NCBI GenBank assembly: GCA_026706165.1
Contig: JAPOZF010000300.1
Span: forward strand, 1-9,800
DNA from: Gemmatimonadota bacterium
Lineage (GTDB): Bacteria > Latescibacterota > UBA2968 > UBA8231
Length of the DNA: 9,800 nt
Direction of reading: 5' to 3'
Shown here: positions 1 through 6,743 of the stretch, one piece after another
Numbering within the stretch: position 1 is the first letter of the stretch
Layout: every line of letters starts with the position of its first letter
Notes under the pieces: model-generated
The model's database searches: none
Seen by the model: only the letters and a program-made list of their open reading frames with translations
Told to the model about the DNA's origin: nothing
Made by a program: the position numbers and the translations under genes

Positions 1-2231
1 TTGAGGTCGTCCCTGCCGGCGATATCGGTCCATTCCGCCCGGGCGCTCAACTGGATGGAAGACTGCCAGGGGCCGTGGGACAGATTCAGGGGCAGGTCGA
101 CGCCGGCGCTCAGGCTCTTCTCGCTCCACCTGTCCGTCTCTTCTGTCTCGGTGACCTCGAGGCTGCCGTCTTCCATCTCTCGAGTTTTGATCGCGTACTC
201 TCCGGCCCGCTCGCCCCAGCGCCCGCCGAAGCTGACAACGGGATACCACGCCGCCAGGCTGAAGTCGCCCAGGACGCTGAAGGCGCTCTCGTTGCTGTTG
301 TATTCGACTCCGCCGCTCATGCTGCTGAGGTCGAGCAGATCGTTGGAGGTGAGACTGAGGGCATAGGCCGGCGGCAAGGGACTGACAGACCAGCTGTGGA
401 CGTTGAGCAGATTGCCCAGCGGTCGGTAGCGGCTCACCGGGTAGACCCGCTGCGGAATGTCCGCCAGCACGGGGCCGCCCTGCTCCTGGTCGATCAGCGG
501 TTCGAAATACCGCAACTCGCGGTCGGCGACCTGTCCGGCCGGCGTCCAGGCCGCAGGGTCGAGGAGCATTGCGGCGATGCGGTAGCCGTCGACGGTGTAC
601 TCCTGGAACAGGAGCGAATCGCCGGCCACCGCCGCGTGGGTGGCCGCCAGCGGCCGGGAGGTCACCCGGTAGGGGGTCCCGTCCGGCATGTGGACGGCGT
701 GGATGTTGTCGATGCCCCCTTGGGGTGAGTCGAACAGCAGGTAGGAACCCCAGAAAACCGGCCACCCGATGTCGGCCCAGGTGTGCGGCAGCACGATCCG
801 TCCCCGGCCGTCGGCAAGGTCGATGAGCTCCAGGGCGTTGCCCTGTTCGTCCTGTCGCACCACGGCGATATGGCGCCCGTCCGGCGACCATGCCGGAGTG
901 CGCCAGAAAACCCCGTCGGGGGCAGGAAAACGGGCCTGCCCGGCGCCGCTGGCGGTCTCCAGCAGCACGAGGTGGCAGCGCCGGTCCGGTCCGAACTCGA
1001 CGGCGGCAACGCGCGCGCCGTCGGGGGAAGGAGCCGGCGCGAACAGCCTGGCCTTGCGGGTGATTTGGCGCATGCGGCCGCTGTCGAGGTCCAGCACCAC
1101 CACGTCGGAGAAGTCGCGGAAGCCCCAGCGCCGGTCCGGGGTGGAGCGGTTCCAGGCCGCCAGGCCGCCGCCAACGCGGATGCCGCCGAGGGACTGGTAA
1201 TAGCGCACGCGTTCCTCGCGGCCGCCGGGATGCAGGCGAACCAGCGTCCACGGGTCGGCGAGGCCGCTCTTGCTCGCCAGCACGCTGCCGTCGGCCAGCG
1301 GTTGCGGGTACTCGTAGTTGGTCCAGACCCCCGGCCTGCTCTGCCCGGCGAGCAATCGCAACGGCGTCGTGGACAGGCCTTCCTGCCGGGTCCGCCACAG
1401 CCCGGCCAGCTCGTCCATGGTGCGCTCGTAGGTGCGGGCGGCGCTGGCCCCGGTGTACTTCCTGAGGGCGCGGCTGAAGGCAAAGGGGTGGAATCCCCAT
1501 CGGGCGGTGCGGCCCAGCACCTTGTCCCAGGTCCCGGCCCCATGGCGGCGCTTGACGTAGGTCGTCAGGTAATACCCCAGCGGATAGTGACCGGGGTACC
1601 AGTCGCGGTACGAGCGGTGGTGGGCCTTGTAGTAGGAGTAGCGCCGTCCCTCCAGAAGCAGGGCGCGGATGTGCAGTCCGAACCGGGGTATGCGCCCGCG
1701 ACCGGTCCGGCTAAATGCCGTCTCGATTCCCACCGCATCCCCTTCCCAGAACCACGGCGGCACCAGCAATCCCGCAATGGAGTGGCCCTGTTCGCCGAAG
1801 AAGAGCCAGGCCAGGCGGACCAGGCCCCGGCGCATGCGGTCGAACTGCACCACGTGGCGCATCTCGTGGACCGCCAGCAGCTGGTACCAATCGCCGCTCA
1901 GCCGCCCCGCGTCCTGGGGGGGAGTGCTGAACCAGACGCTGCGGCGCGGCGCCAGGGCGACGAAGCCGTTGGCCTGAGCCGACTGGTTGACCAGCACCAC
2001 GTCCAGCGGCTTCCGGGGACCCTTCAGGGTCTTGGAGACCGGGCCGTAGATGTGCTCGAGCGTATTGGCTGCGCGCTGGGCATCCGCGGTGATCGCTGCC
2101 GGGAAAATGACGTTGAACCGCTCCGTCCGGATGCTCCGCCAGTCCAGGCCCGGGGGGCTTTGCTGCGCCAACGCCGGGGCGGCGATCAGCGCCGCCAGGA
2201 CGACTGCGGTCAGCAGGCTCGTAGGCGGCAT
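1..2231 (-). CDS. Secreted HEXXH metalloprotease / TolB-like propeller / outer-membrane barrel-like protein (3' end missing)
   Basis: At least 743 codons are open from ATG 2231 to the window edge. The start follows a GGAGG at 2241-2237 with 5 nt spacing. Residues 1-22 form a signal peptide (hydrophobic core, ALA-QQ cleavage site). Residues about 30-300 resemble peptidase-MA/gluzincin domains: HEMRH at 122-126 is an HEXXH zinc motif, and WFWEGDAV supplies a likely third ligand, E163, 37 residues after H126. Residues about 305-590 look like a PD40/TolB-type beta-propeller, with SPDG motifs at 402-405 and 449-452. From about 595 onward, alternating polar/hydrophobic strands with aromatic girdle residues and glycines suggest an outer-membrane beta-barrel. 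The likely job is a cell-surface protease or peptide-binding protein. No stop is seen, so the C-terminus is unknown. It lies 112 bp downstream of the lipoprotein gene on the same strand and may share its transcript. The domain calls come from motifs, not searches; the protease motif is the firmest, the barrel the weakest. Confidence 0.8.
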   Translation of the reverse strand, partial: MPPTSLLTAVVLAALIAAPALAQQSPPGLDWRSIRTERFNVIFPAAITADAQRAANTLEHIYGPVSKTLKGPRKPLDVVLVNQSAQANGFVALAPRRSVWFSTPPQDAGRLSGDWYQLLAVHEMRHVVQFDRMRRGLVRLAWLFFGEQGHSIAGLLVPPWFWEGDAVGIETAFSRTGRGRIPRFGLHIRALLLEGRRYSYYKAHHRSYRDWYPGHYPLGYYLTTYVKRRHGAGTWDKVLGRTARWGFHPFAFSRALRKYTGASAARTYERTMDELAGLWRTRQEGLSTTPLRLLAGQSRPGVWTNYEYPQPLADGSVLASKSGLADPWTLVRLHPGGREERVRYYQSLGGIRVGGGLAAWNRSTPDRRWGFRDFSDVVVLDLDSGRMRQITRKARLFAPAPSPDGARVAAVEFGPDRRCHLVLLETASGAGQARFPAPDGVFWRTPAWSPDGRHIAVVRQDEQGNALELIDLADGRGRIVLPHTWADIGWPVFWGSYLLFDSPQGGIDNIHAVHMPDGTPYRVTSRPLAATHAAVAGDSLLFQEYTVDGYRIAAMLLDPAAWTPAGQVADRELRYFEPLIDQEQGGPVLADIPQRVYPVSRYRPLGNLLNVHSWSVSPLPPAYALSLTSNDLLDLSSMSGGVEYNSNESAFSVLGDFSLAAWYPVVSFGGRWGERAGEYAIKTREMEDGSLEVTETEETDRWSEKSLSAGVDLPLNLSHGPWQSSIQLSARAEWTDIAGRDDL

Positions 2232-2236
2232 GGAAT

Positions 2237-2241
2237 CCTCC
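2237..2241 (-). promoter_or_regulatory. Ribosome binding site of the metalloprotease gene
   Basis: GGAGG within a GGGGAGG run on the minus strand lies 5 nt before ATG 2231. It fixes the start directly in front of a clean signal peptide. The rest of the 2232-2343 gap contains a short CCCGGC/GCCGGG hairpin without a T-run. No clear promoter or intrinsic terminator is visible there. Confidence 0.7.
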
Positions 2242-2343
2242 CCGGCGATGGTTGCAACGGAAAGCATGTTTTTCGGGAGGGTGTCATAAGGAAGCTTTCC
2301 CGCTGCCCCGGCTTCATCCGCCGGGATCGAGATCGATGGGAAA

Positions 2344-3696
2344 CTACTGACTTGCTTCGGCCGCCGGATTTACTCGCTGCACCTCGAGGAGCCTGAACCC
2401 CCCGGGTTCCAGGTCGAGCAGGGTGCGGCCGCGGACTTGCGGCAGGGAGGTCCCGGCCGCCGCGTCGCGCGCCGGCCCCGTCAGCTTCAGCCCGACCTGC
2501 CGGCCGCTGTGGCTCCGCCTGTTGACGACCAGCAGGTGGGTGGCGGTGGTCCCGTCGCCGAAGAGGCCGAGCTCGAGGTCGGGATCGCTGGCGCTGACGA
2601 GGTCGTTTTCCGGCAGGTCCCCGGCCTCCCAGCCGCCGTGGAAGTGCAGGTCGCGCAGGTGCGGGCCGAGGCCGGCGAGCTGCCCGTTCAGCTCCTTGAC
2701 GGCGCCGTAGGTCGCCGTCGGCGCGCCGTCGCGGTCGACGATCCCCTCGTAGAAGCGCTCCTGCACCAGGTGGCCGTCGTCGTCGTGGATCCACTCCCAG
2801 CCGGAGCTGTAGAGGAAGTAGACGATGCCCGAAGCCCCCCGGGACAGGGCCAGGCCGACCTGCACGGAGATCTCCCCGGCGGTCGGCTTGCGGTAGTAGA
2901 AGGCGCCCTTGCCCAGCCCGCGGGTTTCGCTGTGCACCTGGACGATGGCGTGCCAGCGTCCGTGCCGGTCCTGCAGGTAGCGGGCCAGGCGTCCGTACCC
3001 CGCCACCAGGGCGTCGAGCCGTTTCTGCAGCTTCCTTCCCGAGGTGGGCACCTCGTCGCGGAAGATGTAGTGCTCGTGCTGGAAGATGTTGGGGGCCCCG
3101 CCCTCGGCGAACAGGGCGTCGAGGAAGCGGCCGACCTCGGGGAAGTGGTCGATGTTGCCGACGCTGATCGCCGGGCGCCGGGGGTCTTCCTGCCCCAGGA
3201 TCCGCACCATGTCTCCCAGGGCCTCGTAGTAGCGGGCGCGGTAATCCTCGTGCCCGACCAGGTAGCCGGTGAAACCGGGAGCCGCGCCCCAGTGCTGCCG
3301 CAGCGCCGTCACCCGTTCGCGGACGGCGGCGTCGAAACCGGGTTCGACGCCCTCCATGACGGCGAAGTCGCGCAGCTTGTCCTCACGGGTGAACCCGGGG
3401 GGCGGGTAGTAGACGGGCATGCCGAGGCCGGCGTCGCCGGCGAACGACATGGCGACCTCCTCGGCGGTCGAATCGCCGACCCGGACTTCCTGCAGCCACT
3501 CGATGTGATTGAACCCGATTTCGGCGAGCAGCTGCCGGTCCCCGGCGTCGAGGCGGAAGCTGTCGAGGCCGGCCGGAAGCCAGGTCGAAAGGGTCAGGTC
3601 CCCCACCGGCAGCCGGCTCGGCTCGTAGCGGCTCACGGCGGGATTGGTCAACTGGCAACCGGCGAGCAGGACGGCCGCGAGCAGGCCGCACCTCAT
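2344..3696 (-). CDS. Lipoprotein with glycoside-hydrolase-like TIM barrel
   Basis: This 450-residue protein starts with a lipoprotein signal peptide: MRC, a hydrophobic run, then the lipobox LLAGC with the acylated Cys at position 14. Gln at +2 gives no inner-membrane retention signal, so an outer-membrane location is likely. The body resembles clan GH-A (beta/alpha)8 glycosidases. GYLVGHED at 144-151 sits where related proteins carry an acidic catalytic motif, with E150 a candidate acid/base. GIVYFLYSSGWEW from 290, followed by a YEGIVDRDGAPTATYGAVKELN-like stretch, matches the last strands of secreted beta-galactosidase-like barrels. A beta-sandwich-like tail follows from about 360. The substrate cannot be read from sequence. 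The gene starts inside the stop codon of the mazG-like gene (ATGA, 3696-3693) with only a weak GGA upstream, so translation is probably coupled. The frame stays open to 3990, but a start there would lose the lipobox. It could also be a non-catalytic carbohydrate-binding barrel. Confidence 0.7.
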   Translation of the reverse strand: MRCGLLAAVLLAGCQLTNPAVSRYEPSRLPVGDLTLSTWLPAGLDSFRLDAGDRQLLAEIGFNHIEWLQEVRVGDSTAEEVAMSFAGDAGLGMPVYYPPPGFTREDKLRDFAVMEGVEPGFDAAVRERVTALRQHWGAAPGFTGYLVGHEDYRARYYEALGDMVRILGQEDPRRPAISVGNIDHFPEVGRFLDALFAEGGAPNIFQHEHYIFRDEVPTSGRKLQKRLDALVAGYGRLARYLQDRHGRWHAIVQVHSETRGLGKGAFYYRKPTAGEISVQVGLALSRGASGIVYFLYSSGWEWIHDDDGHLVQERFYEGIVDRDGAPTATYGAVKELNGQLAGLGPHLRDLHFHGGWEAGDLPENDLVSASDPDLELGLFGDGTTATHLLVVNRRSHSGRQVGLKLTGPARDAAAGTSLPQVRGRTLLDLEPGGFRLLEVQRVNPAAEASQ

Positions 3697-4049
3697 CGCA
3701 GTCCGGGATTGCCGGCGTGACGGTCGCGGTCGCGGATGGTCTTTTTGTGCATGGTCCGGTCGAAGGCTTCCTGAAGATCGACGCCGGTCTGGTTGGCGAG
3801 GCAGATCAGCACGAACAGCACGTCCGCCATTTCCGCGCCCAGCTCGGCCAACCCCGCCTCTTCCCCCGCCTTGAAACTCTGGTCCCCGTAGAGGCGGGCC
3901 ATCAGCCTGCTCACTTCCCCGACCTCCTCCGCCAGTATGGCGGTGTTCGTCAGTTCGGAGTAGTAGCGGATCCCGACGGTGCGAATCCACTCGTCGACCT
4001 GCCGCTGCAGCTGCGGGAGAGTCGGACCGCTGCCGTCATCAGGCGGCAA
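3693..4049 (-). CDS. MazG-like nucleotide pyrophosphohydrolase
   Basis: This 118-residue all-alpha protein has the metal-binding signature of the MazG/dUTPase-like superfamily: EEVGE (E41, E42, E45) and, further on, E73-x-x-D76 in an EMADVLF helix. The family hydrolyses NTPs or dNTPs to the monophosphate and pyrophosphate using Mg2+, usually for house-cleaning of abnormal nucleotides, in the cytoplasm. The length fits single-domain members rather than the two-domain E. coli MazG. A phrase around residues 28-58 (RYYSELTNTAIL, then RLYGDQSFK) resembles my recollection of Bacteroidetes-type members. The start is TTG at 4049. No earlier in-frame start is evident, and a GGAGAG lies 7 nt before it. 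The gene overlaps the DUF362 gene by 11 bp and the lipoprotein gene by 4 bp. The exact nucleotide substrate is unknown. Confidence 0.82.
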   Translation of the reverse strand: MPPDDGSGPTLPQLQRQVDEWIRTVGIRYYSELTNTAILAEEVGEVSRLMARLYGDQSFKAGEEAGLAELGAEMADVLFVLICLANQTGVDLQEAFDRTMHKKTIRDRDRHAGNPGLR

Positions 4050-5148
4050 TTTCGCTCTCTCCGTCGGCGCGGCGCCGGGCGTTGATCCGGTCGATCTGCC
4101 AGGGGACCACCGAGCCGTCGGCGCGGAAGCGGTCGTAGTAGCCGGCTTCGCCCCGGCAGACCGGCATCAGCGGAGGCCGCCTGCGCGCCGCGGCCAGCTG
4201 CGCCCGGTCGAGGCTTTCGCCGCTGGCGAGATCGACGACGTCGATCTCCTTCACGTCGGCGGTTCCGAGGCCCCGTTCGGCGGCTGCCCGCAGGTAGGGG
4301 GTGACCGTGGGGTCGAGGCCCATGAGCCAGGTCGCCACCGCGTCGACGTGCACCTCGTTGACCCCTGCCACGGTCCAGCCCAGCGGGTGGTTCTCCCCTT
4401 CGTGGAAGGCGGTGCCGTCCCGTCCGATGAGACCGTCGACAATGCTCAGCCGCGGCATCCCGAGGCTGCGCACGGCGGCGACGAGGTCGCAGAGCTTGTC
4501 GTAGAAGCGGTCCTCGAAGAGGCTGAGTCCGCTCCCGGTCAGGCGCCACAGGTCCTCTCCCAGCGGCTCGTCGACGGCCTGGGTGGCGCACAGGTGCCGC
4601 TCCGGCCTGCCGATAACCCCCATCAGGTTCTTTATGGTGAGGGTTGTGCAGCCGAGGTTGTGGCACTTGGCCAGGGGGACGTTGAGAAGGAAACTGCAGT
4701 CGGTCACGTCGGAGTAGATCGGGTAGCTGTCGTAGACCGCCCCATGGTCCACGGCGACGGGCCGGGTCGGCTCGTCGTTCAGGCACTTCAACCGGATCCC
4801 GCGCTCCTCCGCCATGGCCGCGTACCCCGCGCCCTTCCAGGTGAACCCCTCGTCGGGGTTTTCCCCGGACTGTCCGTCGGCGACCAGCAGGCGGCCGGGG
4901 GCCGCTCCCCGGCCGAGGAGGTAGTCGGCGATGCCGGCGAGGAACCCCGGGTGGGTGACTACCCGGACGTCGGCCGGGTAGAGCACCGTGGCGTTCGGCT
5001 TGATGGTGATCTGGCCGGAAGAAGGAATCGCCGGTTCGAGAGCGTCCAGGGCGGCGTAGGAGAGATCCCGGTAGGCGGCGAAGGGGGCGGTGTCCCCTTC
5101 GATCCCGGTGCGCAGGAGATAGACCTTTTCTTCGTGCAGGCCGGCCAT
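4039..5148 (-). CDS. DUF362 domain-containing protein
   Basis: This 369-residue protein matches the DUF362 (PF04015) layout. An early IKPN segment (K50-P51-N52) is followed by the family core PLAKCHNLGCTTLTIKNLMG at 158-177, with K161, H163, K173 and N174 prominent. A segment containing the SIVDG motif then precedes a final alpha/beta part. DUF362 is often fused to, or found beside, ferredoxin-type iron-sulfur modules. Here no CxxCxxC cluster, signal peptide or membrane segment is seen, so it is a cytosolic stand-alone form of unknown activity. ATG 5148 has no good Shine-Dalgarno site and sits only 21 bp from the murA terminator hairpin. It is the first gene of the overlapping trio with the mazG-like and lipoprotein genes, so a common process is likely but unidentified. 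A start slightly downstream is possible, because the first eight residues are not conserved-looking. Confidence 0.78.
   Translation of the reverse strand: MAGLHEEKVYLLRTGIEGDTAPFAAYRDLSYAALDALEPAIPSSGQITIKPNATVLYPADVRVVTHPGFLAGIADYLLGRGAAPGRLLVADGQSGENPDEGFTWKGAGYAAMAEERGIRLKCLNDEPTRPVAVDHGAVYDSYPIYSDVTDCSFLLNVPLAKCHNLGCTTLTIKNLMGVIGRPERHLCATQAVDEPLGEDLWRLTGSGLSLFEDRFYDKLCDLVAAVRSLGMPRLSIVDGLIGRDGTAFHEGENHPLGWTVAGVNEVHVDAVATWLMGLDPTVTPYLRAAAERGLGTADVKEIDVVDLASGESLDRAQLAAARRRPPLMPVCRGEAGYYDRFRADGSVVPWQIDRINARRRADGESEIAA
4057..4062 (-). promoter_or_regulatory. Ribosome binding site deciding the TTG start of the mazG-like gene
   Basis: GGAGAG on the minus strand lies 7 nt before TTG 4049, inside the last codons of the DUF362 gene. 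The ATG at 4039 is in another frame and would not give the MazG protein, so this site supports the rare TTG start. Confidence 0.55.
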
Positions 5149-5154
5149 GACCGC

Positions 5155-5182
5155 AACGTAGCAGAAACAAAAAGGCAGTCAA
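5155..5182 (-). promoter_or_regulatory. Candidate promoter for the DUF362-mazG-lipoprotein unit
   Basis: On the minus strand TTGACT (5182-5177) and TACGTT (5160-5155) are separated by 16 nt. The -35 lies in the 3' arm of the murA terminator. A start about 7 nt after the -10 would fall at 5148, the A of the DUF362 ATG, which predicts a leaderless message and would explain the missing ribosome site. The -10 matches the consensus only at its three most conserved positions, so this is tentative. Confidence 0.35.
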
Positions 5183-5203
5183 GGAAACCCCTGACTGCCT
5201 TTT
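5165..5203 (-). terminator. Intrinsic terminator of murA
   Basis: A perfect 12-bp stem (AAAAGGCAGTCA at 5203-5192 read on the minus strand, paired with 5181-5170) encloses a 10-nt loop. It is followed on the minus strand by a T-run continuing as TTGTTT. It starts 21 bp after the murA stop and closes that transcription unit before DUF362. The arms have A and T ends on both sides, so it may act weakly in the other direction too. Confidence 0.85.
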
Positions 5204-5224
5204 CGCGGTGCTGTCGAGCCTCGG

Positions 5225-6493
5225 CTATATGCGCTCGATTTCCGCTCCCAACCCCCGAAGCCGCCCAGCGAGATCGGCGTGGCCGCGGTCGAGCTGGTAG
5301 AGGTTGGTGATGCAGGTGCGGCCCTCGGCGGCGAGCCCGGCCAGCAGGCAGGCGCCGCCGGCGCGGATGTCCTGGGCCCGCACCCGCGTCCCCCGCAGCT
5401 TCGCAGGCCCGTGGACGATGACGAGGCGGTCCTTTTCCGGGGACAGGGTGGCGCCGAAGGCGCGCAGGTTCTTGACGTGACCGAAGCGGTCCTCGAACAC
5501 GGTCTCGCGGATGTAGCTGTCGCCGTCGGCGACGCAGGCGAGAGCGGTGATGCTCGGCTGCAGGTCGGTCGGGAATCCCGGGTAGAACGTCGACACGACG
5601 TTGATCGGCTGCAGCCGGTCCGGGCCGGTGACGCGAACGAGCTCCCCCTCGCCGCGCACCTCGACCCCCATCTGCACCAGCTTGGCCTCGAAGATGTCGA
5701 GGTGATGCCTGACGACGCCGCGCAGCGCTGCGTCGCCCCCGGTTATCGCGGCGGCCATCATCAGCATGCCGGCGTCGAGGCGGTCGTACATGACCGTGTG
5801 CTCGGCGCCGTGGAGCTTGTCGACGCCGGTGATGTGCACGGTGCGGGAGCCGACGCCCTCGACCTTGGCCCCCATCTTGGTCAGGAGGGCGGCGAAGTCG
5901 GAGATGTCGGGATCGGAAGCGGCGTTGACGATGACCGATTCTCCCCTCGCGAGACTGGCGGCCATGACCAGGTTCTCGACCCCGGTGTGGCTCGGCAGGT
6001 CGAGGTACATCTTCGCGCCGCGAAGGTCGTCCGCCCTGACGTCGTAGCCGTCCGAGCCGGTGCCGGAAACAGTGGCCCCCATGCGGGCGAACCCGCGGTA
6101 GTGGTAGTCGGTCGGCCTGGCCCCGATCGAGCAGCCTCCGACCTCTTCGATCGTCACCTCCCCGAAGCGGCTGAGAAGGGGGCCGACGAACAGCAGCGAT
6201 GCGCGCAGACGGTGAGAAAGCTCCCCGGGCAGCTCGGTGGAAGAAAGCGCGGTCGCGTCGATCACGGCGACCCCCTCGTCGGGGTCGTAGTCGACCCGCG
6301 CCCCCAGGCGGCGCAGGATCTCCATTGCCAGAAGCACGTCCTTCACCGGCGGAACCCGGTGCAGGACCGTCTGTCCGCTTTCGGCGAGAATCGACGCGGC
6401 GATCATCGGCAAAGCGGCGTTCTTGGAACCCTGAACCACGGCCTCCCCGGCCAGGGGGGTTCCACCTTCGATGTACAGGGATTCGGTAGCCAT
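5225..6493 (-). CDS. murA: UDP-N-acetylglucosamine 1-carboxyvinyltransferase (MurA-type)
   Basis: This 422-residue protein is close to the usual 419 or so for MurA, the cytosolic enzyme that transfers enolpyruvate from PEP to UDP-GlcNAc in the first committed step of peptidoglycan synthesis. Key residues are present: K24-N25 in GSKNAALP (E. coli K22/N23), the PEP-binding Cys C121 in GGCSIGARP (E. coli C115, fosfomycin target), D310 in YPGFPTD (D305), R377 in DIRAG (R371) and R403 in LDRGH (R397). ATG 6493 follows a GAGGG; the 29 extra upstream codons lack family sequence. The protein departs from textbook MurA in several places: VGGC for PGGC, TDYHYRGFARMGA for the usual VDLHL segment, and YDRLDAG for PDRIEAG. 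It may therefore be a divergent MurA or a second paralogue. It is transcribed alone, from the promoter at about 6579-6608 to the terminator at 5203-5170. Confidence 0.93.
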   Translation of the reverse strand: MATESLYIEGGTPLAGEAVVQGSKNAALPMIAASILAESGQTVLHRVPPVKDVLLAMEILRRLGARVDYDPDEGVAVIDATALSSTELPGELSHRLRASLLFVGPLLSRFGEVTIEEVGGCSIGARPTDYHYRGFARMGATVSGTGSDGYDVRADDLRGAKMYLDLPSHTGVENLVMAASLARGESVIVNAASDPDISDFAALLTKMGAKVEGVGSRTVHITGVDKLHGAEHTVMYDRLDAGMLMMAAAITGGDAALRGVVRHHLDIFEAKLVQMGVEVRGEGELVRVTGPDRLQPINVVSTFYPGFPTDLQPSITALACVADGDSYIRETVFEDRFGHVKNLRAFGATLSPEKDRLVIVHGPAKLRGTRVRAQDIRAGGACLLAGLAAEGRTCITNLYQLDRGHADLAGRLRGLGAEIERI

Positions 6494-6563
6494 CAGCCCT
6501 CGTAATCTTGCAGGGACGGGGGAAGGGAGAAGCGTTCCTGCCGGTTGCGGGGAGGGATGGTGG

Positions 6564-6578
6564 GGGAAAGCATTTCCC
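6564..6578. promoter_or_regulatory. Palindrome at the murA transcription start (operator-like)
   Basis: GGGAAA-GCA-TTTCCC is a perfect 6-bp inverted repeat with a 3-nt centre. It abuts the predicted murA -10 box and spans the expected start point near 6572. It could be a repressor operator or a hairpin at the 5' end of the message. No binding protein can be named. Confidence 0.4.
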
Positions 6579-6608
6579 AAGATACCATTTCAAAAGCCCT
6601 GGAGTCAA
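6579..6608 (-). promoter_or_regulatory. murA: Sigma70-like promoter for murA
   Basis: On the minus strand TTGACT (6608-6603) and TATCTT (6584-6579) are 18 nt apart. The expected start lies near 6572, giving a leader of about 79 nt before ATG 6493. It lies back to back with the glutaredoxin promoter; the two -35 boxes are 28 bp apart. Confidence 0.6.
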
Positions 6609-6636
6609 TCGCTAAAAGTCGACGTAACACATTGGG

Positions 6637-6664
6637 TTGACAGGTAGATAGGCGAGGGTATATT
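6637..6664 (+). promoter_or_regulatory. Sigma70-like promoter for the glutaredoxin gene
   Basis: A perfect TTGACA (6637-6642) and TATATT (6659-6664) are separated by 16 nt. Transcription would begin near 6671, leaving a leader of about 73 nt before ATG 6744. Confidence 0.72.
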
Positions 6665-6678
6665 TCAGCGCATTCCCG

Positions 6679-6736
6679 CTTGGAGGGCAACTCCTCCGAG
6701 GCCGGATACGCCCATTGGACGCCAATTAACGGAGGA
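6679..6736 (+). promoter_or_regulatory. Structured 5' leader of the glutaredoxin gene with competing hairpins
   Basis: An 8-bp hairpin can form between 6679-6686 (CTTGGAGG) and 6693-6700 (CCTCCGAG). The same TCCTCCG stretch, at 6692-6698, is perfectly complementary over 7 bp to CGGAGGA at 6730-6736, which contains the ribosome binding site. A small ATTGG/CCAAT hairpin (6714-6718 with 6722-6726) lies between. The two larger pairings exclude each other, so the first would free the ribosome site and the second would hide it. This is seen in sequence; function is inferred. Confidence 0.4.
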
Positions 6737-6743
6737 CTGACAG

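Noticed and set aside
783..2396. Long plus-strand open frame opposite the metalloprotease gene
   Set aside because: It is antisense to a frame with a signal peptide, zinc motif and propeller repeats. Its translation is Gly/Arg/Val-rich with no motif, as expected for a high-GC shadow. The same holds for plus-strand frames at 2437-3720, 3979-5310 and 5279-6505.
3693..4049. MazG as the partner of a MazEF toxin-antitoxin system
   Set aside because: No mazE or mazF-like gene lies nearby, and the protein is a single-domain pyrophosphohydrolase embedded in another operon.
5225..6580. Longer murA starting at 6580
   Set aside because: The extra 29 residues are not MurA-like and would begin at the predicted promoter and transcription start. 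ATG 6493 has a ribosome site and gives the family length.
3950..6608. Long Arg/Pro-rich minus-strand frames at 3950-5182 and 4959-6608
   Set aside because: They overlap the DUF362 and murA genes in another frame, with low-complexity arginine-rich products and no family features.
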